DNA of 17,561 bases. Source: Desulfosporosinus sp. UBA5188 (lineage in GTDB: Bacteria; Bacillota; Desulfitobacteriia; Desulfitobacteriales; Desulfitobacteriaceae). The stretch spans positions 8,161 through 25,721 of the forward strand of contig DHWG01000179.1 of assembly GCA_002413075.1 (NCBI GenBank), written 5' to 3'. Under the pieces are notes generated by a model. That model made no database searches and was not told where the DNA came from. It saw nothing but the letters and a program-made list of their open reading frames with translations. The position numbers and the translations under genes were made by a program. Positions 14,270 to 17,561 of the stretch are shown in pieces (within the stretch, counting starts at the first letter, position 1; every line of letters begins with the position of its first letter).

Positions 14270-14778
14270 TGCTTTTAATTGGGTGTGTTGCACTGATTGC
14301 TGGGTGTGGGAGTTTGGGCTTATGGTTGGCTCACCGGATTAAACTAAGACCTGTGGAATTAAGAGGATGCCTAATGGCCTTGGCCCTTCTGGATACCGAA
14401 ATTGTTTGGGGGGCGACTCCTTTGCCAGAGGCCTTCGGCATCGTGAAGGAGCGCACAGATCGACCGTGGCAAGGTTATTTTGCAGAACTTCAGGAACGTT
14501 TGCAGCGGGGAGAGTCCGCAAGCATCGCTTGGAAAGAGACAATCTTGACGCAAAAAAATAATTTCTGTTTGAAAGAAGAAGATTGGCAAGTGATTGGTGA
14601 CGTTGGCAAAGGATTAGGTCGATCCGATAGTCGTGAACAACATAAACAATTAGAACTCGTTCAACGGCAAATCGCCTTGATGAAGGATCAAGCAGGACTA
14701 TGGTCTGATAAGCAAGCTAAAATGTGGTCCTATCTGGGCTTCCTCTGTGGGATCGCTGGTGTGCTCATTTTAATTTAA
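14269..14778 (+). CDS. spoIIIAB: Stage III sporulation protein AB
   Basis: SpoIIIAB is a mother-cell membrane protein of the SpoIIIA channel whose soluble helical domain resembles the GspF/PilC platform fold, so it is thought to partner the SpoIIIAA ATPase. The protein has 169 residues (about 171 in Bacillus subtilis), with an N-terminal hydrophobic helix (1-21), a helical cytoplasmic region containing RPVELRGCLMALALLDTEI (27-45) and GLGRSDSREQHKQLE (114-128), and a C-terminal membrane helix (about 152-169). ATG 14269 is chosen over the adjacent GTG 14266 because GGGAGGG (14255-14261) is then 7 bases upstream. It overlaps spoIIIAA by one base. Confidence 0.94.
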   Translation: MLLIGCVALIAGCGSLGLWLAHRIKLRPVELRGCLMALALLDTEIVWGATPLPEAFGIVKERTDRPWQGYFAELQERLQRGESASIAWKETILTQKNNFCLKEEDWQVIGDVGKGLGRSDSREQHKQLELVQRQIALMKDQAGLWSDKQAKMWSYLGFLCGIAGVLILI

Positions 14779-14799
14779 GCAGGGAGAGGAGTCGGAGAT

Positions 14800-14997
14800 A
14801 TGAGCTTTAATCTTATTATTACGGTTGCCGGAATTGGTCTTTTGGTCGGAATATTAGTCATCGTGTTGGAGCAATCAGGCCGCAAGGAAATGGCTCAAGG
14901 TGTCACTATTATGGGCGTTATCGTCGTTCTTTATATTGTCGTACAGTCAATTGCACAATTATTTACCTTGGTTAAAAGTGTTTTTAACCTTTATTAG
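14800..14997 (+). CDS. spoIIIAC: Stage III sporulation protein AC
   Basis: A 65-residue membrane protein with two predicted helices (about 3-23 and 34-57) separated by a short polar loop, EQSGRKEMAQG. This size, topology and loop are those of SpoIIIAC, a small mother-cell membrane subunit of the SpoIIIA channel. AGGGAGAGGAG (14781-14791) lies 8 bases before the ATG. It lies 21 bases after spoIIIAB and 11 before spoIIIAD. Confidence 0.95.
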   Translation: MSFNLIITVAGIGLLVGILVIVLEQSGRKEMAQGVTIMGVIVVLYIVVQSIAQLFTLVKSVFNLY

Positions 14998-15008
14998 GGG
15001 GCTAAAAC

Positions 15009-15395
15009 GTGGAGATATGGCAAATCGTAGGACTAGCCCTGATTGTCACAGTGATTAGTGTTGTTCTAAAGCAGATCAGACCAGAAATTGCTTTGCAACT
15101 GACCATTTTAGCCAGTGCCTCAATCTTTATTCTCGTGATGAGCAAGATCAAAGTCATTGTTGATCTGCTCCAGAATCTAGCAGATCAAGCCAATATAGGC
15201 TCTTATTACCTGCTCATTGTTTTAAAGATCGTGGGCGTCGCTTATTTGGCCGAATTTGGCGCTCAAATTTGCCGAGATGCAGGGGAAGGTGCCTTGGCAA
15301 GTAAAATTGAGCTTGCGGCTAAAGTTGCCGTCATTGCCTTAGCCATTCCTATTATTGTAGCTATTACAGAGTCACTGGTACGACTCGTTCCGTGA
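15009..15395 (+). CDS. spoIIIAD: Stage III sporulation protein AD
   Basis: A 128-residue polytopic membrane protein, slightly shorter than its Bacillus counterpart. Hydrophobic helices lie at about 3-21, 28-47, 66-84 and 104-123. The segment LAEFGAQICRDAGEGALASK (79-98) is the conserved SpoIIIAD/AC-family signature. The GTG start at 15009 follows AGGGGG (14996-15001) by 7 bases. It is a component of the mother-cell membrane part of the SpoIIIA channel needed for late forespore gene expression. Confidence 0.95.
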   Translation: MEIWQIVGLALIVTVISVVLKQIRPEIALQLTILASASIFILVMSKIKVIVDLLQNLADQANIGSYYLLIVLKIVGVAYLAEFGAQICRDAGEGALASKIELAAKVAVIALAIPIIVAITESLVRLVP

Positions 15396-15405
15396 GGTGA
15401 TGTAG

Positions 15406-16572
15406 ATGCGATTCTTCGTTAAATTACTATTGCTGGTTGTCTTGATGACGGGGACAACTTCTCCCGTACTTGCTGAGGAACTGATCCCCACAACGAACTC
15501 GACAGAACTTTCCAGCCAGATTGATCTGAGTCAAATGCGGGGGTATCTAGACCAACTGGACGCTGATGTCTTGAAGGCCATGCCAGGTTTTTCTTTGGCT
15601 CGAATGTTTGACGATTTAAAGAGTGGAACGTTGGATTTAAGCCCGGAAAAGTTAATCCAGAGTTTGTTGGGAATCCTTGGACGTGAAATTCTGAACAGTG
15701 CGCCCTTAATTGGTAAGTTGCTTATTTTGGCCGTACTTTGTGCCGTGTTGGGGCAATTGCAGGTAGCATACGGCGGAACTGTGGGCAAAACAGCGCAGGT
15801 TATGACTTACCTGGTTCTGCTAAGTTTGGCCTTAACGTCTTTTCGGGAGGCCTTAGGTTACGCCACAGGAACAATTGATACGATGGTGGGACTGATGCAA
15901 ACGTTGTTTCCGGTGATGTTAACCTTACTAATCTCTATGGGGAACTTAACCAGTGCAGCCTTATTTAAGCCCCTCATCATGGGGAGCTTGACGGTTTTAG
16001 CCACGATGATTAAAACGGGCGTACTACCGCTCTTTTTTCTGGCAGCCGTGCTTAGATTATTTAATCATATTTCAGATCAATTCAAGCTGACTAAACTCGC
16101 TGGACTTCTTGAATTTGGGGGCAAATTGAGCTTAGGTTTTATCATGACCGTGTTCATCGGAGTTATGACGATACAAGGGGTGACGGGAGGGGTGGCAGAT
16201 AGTGTCGTTTTCCGGACAGCTAAGTATTCCGCGGACCTTATCCCCGTGGTTGGTAAGTTTTTTAAAGATGCTGTTGAGTTGGTCGTCACCTCTGGCTTAC
16301 TCCTGAAGAATGCCGTTGGAATCATTGCTATGCTGGCAATTATTGTGATATGTGTGGCCCCTTTGGTTAAAATATTCGCCATGATCCTGGTGTTTCGTAT
16401 CTCTGCAGCGTTAATTGAACCACTCGGGGAAAAGGTTCTGGCAGAAAGCCTTCAGGATATGGCCAAGAGCCTAACCTTTATCTTAGTAACGGTGGTTGCG
16501 GTTGCCGTGATGTTTTTTATGACCGTTGCCGTGGTCATAGGAACGGGAACTTTTTCAGTAATGTTGCACTAG
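15406..16572 (+). CDS. spoIIIAE: Stage III sporulation protein AE
   Basis: This 388-residue protein is the large polytopic subunit of the SpoIIIA channel. It starts with a signal peptide (residues 1-23; likely cleavage after VLA, before EEL), followed by an extracytoplasmic segment of about 75 residues and then about seven hydrophobic helices between residues 98 and 384. LFPVMLTLLISMGNLTSAAL (167-186) and LLEFGGKLSLGF (234-245) are conserved family stretches. GAGGTGAT at 15394-15401 precedes the ATG by 4 bases; the site overlaps the spoIIIAD stop. Length and features agree with other SpoIIIAE proteins. Confidence 0.96.
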   Translation: MRFFVKLLLLVVLMTGTTSPVLAEELIPTTNSTELSSQIDLSQMRGYLDQLDADVLKAMPGFSLARMFDDLKSGTLDLSPEKLIQSLLGILGREILNSAPLIGKLLILAVLCAVLGQLQVAYGGTVGKTAQVMTYLVLLSLALTSFREALGYATGTIDTMVGLMQTLFPVMLTLLISMGNLTSAALFKPLIMGSLTVLATMIKTGVLPLFFLAAVLRLFNHISDQFKLTKLAGLLEFGGKLSLGFIMTVFIGVMTIQGVTGGVADSVVFRTAKYSADLIPVVGKFFKDAVELVVTSGLLLKNAVGIIAMLAIIVICVAPLVKIFAMILVFRISAALIEPLGEKVLAESLQDMAKSLTFILVTVVAVAVMFFMTVAVVIGTGTFSVMLH

Positions 16573-16610
16573 GCATATTTTCTGGAATGTGACTTAAGGA
16601 GGTGAGCACC

Positions 16611-17192
16611 GTGGAGACGTTACAGACACTTGTGCGTAATTTGGTCGTGATCTTACTGTTGGCCACTTTTCTGGAAATGTTGCTTCCCAATCAATCGATG
16701 CGCGGATTTGTTCAGATGGTGATGGGGCTGTTTGTGATTTCCGCCGTTCTCTCTCCGATTACAACGTTCTTACATACTCCCCTGGAAATGGGAATACCAG
16801 CATGGTCAGTGACAAACCCCCAGGATTTACCCGCGATAGCCACCGAGGGGCAAGGCCAGAAATTGGCACGGGATGCTGTCCAAGATCAATATCGTCAGAT
16901 TCTTATCAATCAGATTAAAGCGCTGGCACTAAGTATTGATGGTGTTAAGGGGGCAGAGGTCAACGTTGAATTTGAAGAGGGCGCAGGAGGGTTAACGGAT
17001 CAGCCTAAGATCGCTTCCGTTCAAGTAACGCTCACTGCTTCAGAGGTTGACTTACCCACAATCCAACCCATTATCATTGGACAATCACCCCCACCCACGC
17101 AAAACCAGTCCCCAAAGACTATTAAGGCACGTGAAAGGATTGCCGAAATTATGAACATTCCGAAAGACAAGATTATTGTAGAAGAGGGTTAG
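16611..17192 (+). CDS. spoIIIAF: Stage III sporulation protein AF
   Basis: SpoIIIAF is a mother-cell membrane protein whose soluble part has a ring-building (RBM) fold related to EscJ/PrgK rings. From GTG 16611 it has 193 residues: two membrane helices (about 10-26 and 33-49), a short linker, and an alpha/beta domain with GVKGAEVNVEFEEG and IASVQVTLTASEV strands separated by a loop, ending in IAEIMNIPKDKIIVEEG. The GTG at 16602 lies within the ribosome binding site AAGGAGGTGA (16596-16605), so GTG 16611, 8 bases beyond GGAGG, is the start. It follows spoIIIAE after 38 bases and precedes spoIIIAG by 31. Confidence 0.94.
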   Translation: METLQTLVRNLVVILLLATFLEMLLPNQSMRGFVQMVMGLFVISAVLSPITTFLHTPLEMGIPAWSVTNPQDLPAIATEGQGQKLARDAVQDQYRQILINQIKALALSIDGVKGAEVNVEFEEGAGGLTDQPKIASVQVTLTASEVDLPTIQPIIIGQSPPPTQNQSPKTIKARERIAEIMNIPKDKIIVEEG

Positions 17193-17223
17193 TCGGAAAA
17201 ATCTTTGGAAGGAGATGCTGAAC

Positions 17224-17561
17224 ATGAAGAGTATTAAAGATCTATCATCGTCCGACAGAATGCTGATCGGGATACTTGCCCTCATCGCCATTGCCGTGTC
17301 ATTCATAACCATGGGTAAAACGGCTACAACTTCTGCTCAGGGAATACTGAGTAAGCCCGCGCAGACAACACCCGTGTCGACTTCAGCAACGAAGATTGGC
17401 GCTTTGGAAAAAGAATTAGAAGGCAAACTACAAGCGAATTTATTGCAAATGGACGGGGCCGGTAAGGTGCAAGTATCGGTAAGTTTATCAACGGGCTTGA
17501 AAAACGAGTATGCCCGAAATGAAAACACGACGAGTCGAAAAACAAAGGCAACAGATAAAGC
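17224..17561 (+). CDS. spoIIIAG: Stage III sporulation protein AG, 3' end cut off
   Basis: The frame opens at ATG 17224 after GGAAGGAGA (17207-17215) and stays open to the window end, giving 112 codons. Residues 1-11 are cytoplasmic, a membrane helix covers about 13-31, then comes a Thr/Ser/Ala-rich linker and the beginning of the ring-building domain: LEKELEGKLQANLLQMDGAG (57-76) followed by the strand KVQVSVSLSTG and EYARNENTTSRK. This is the SpoIIIAG pattern; in Bacillus subtilis SpoIIIAG forms a large oligomeric ring between the two membranes. Position directly after spoIIIAF supports it. spoIIIAH would be expected just beyond the window. Confidence 0.92.
   Translation, partial: MKSIKDLSSSDRMLIGILALIAIAVSFITMGKTATTSAQGILSKPAQTTPVSTSATKIGALEKELEGKLQANLLQMDGAGKVQVSVSLSTGLKNEYARNENTTSRKTKATDK

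Overview
The window looks like the chromosome of an endospore-forming, low-to-moderate G+C Firmicute of class Clostridia. A nearly complete spoIIIA operon sits next to the aroQ-pepP-efp cluster typical of Firmicutes, and strong AGGAGG-type ribosome binding sites and many GTG/TTG starts agree with this. The combination with a type IV pilus operon suggests the Peptococcaceae/Desulfitobacteriaceae (Desulfitobacterium/Desulfosporosinus type), but that genus-level guess is inference. Every full-length gene is on the + strand; no tRNA, rRNA, CRISPR array, transposase or integrase is visible. No gene-free stretch exceeds about 260 bases.

Region 1 (1-8842) is a type IV pilus operon: a truncated minor prepilin, a PilX-like minor pilin, PilB (extension ATPase), PilT (retraction ATPase), PilC (platform), PilA (major pilin), PilD (prepilin peptidase), a PilM-PilN fusion, PilO, and last a signal-less LysM protein of unknown role. 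Genes overlap or lie within about 70 bases of each other, and a strong intrinsic terminator (8815-8842) closes the operon. As expected for a monoderm, no secretin (PilQ) or PilP is seen.

Region 2 (8964-11153) holds aroQ, an Xaa-Pro aminopeptidase and efp (EF-P with Lys32), closed by a long hairpin terminator. Region 3 (11331-13137) holds a membrane-anchored M23 peptidase overlapping a bactofilin gene, then a 68-residue four-cysteine (CxxC x2) protein of unknown function, which has its own candidate promoter, an operator-like inverted repeat and a 16-bp hairpin behind it.

Region 4 (13205-17561) is spoIIIAA to spoIIIAG, the mother-cell part of the SpoIIIA-SpoIIQ channel; spoIIIAG runs off the window end. 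SpoIIIAA and SpoIIIAB are distant relatives of secretion ATPases and GspF/PilC platform proteins, so two related machines lie side by side.

The least ordinary items are the PilM-PilN fusion (GspL-like architecture), the cytoplasmic-looking LysM protein ending the pilus operon, and the small zinc-ribbon-like gene between bactofilin and spoIIIA. I see no clear evidence of a wholly new multi-gene system; most of the window consists of well-known families.
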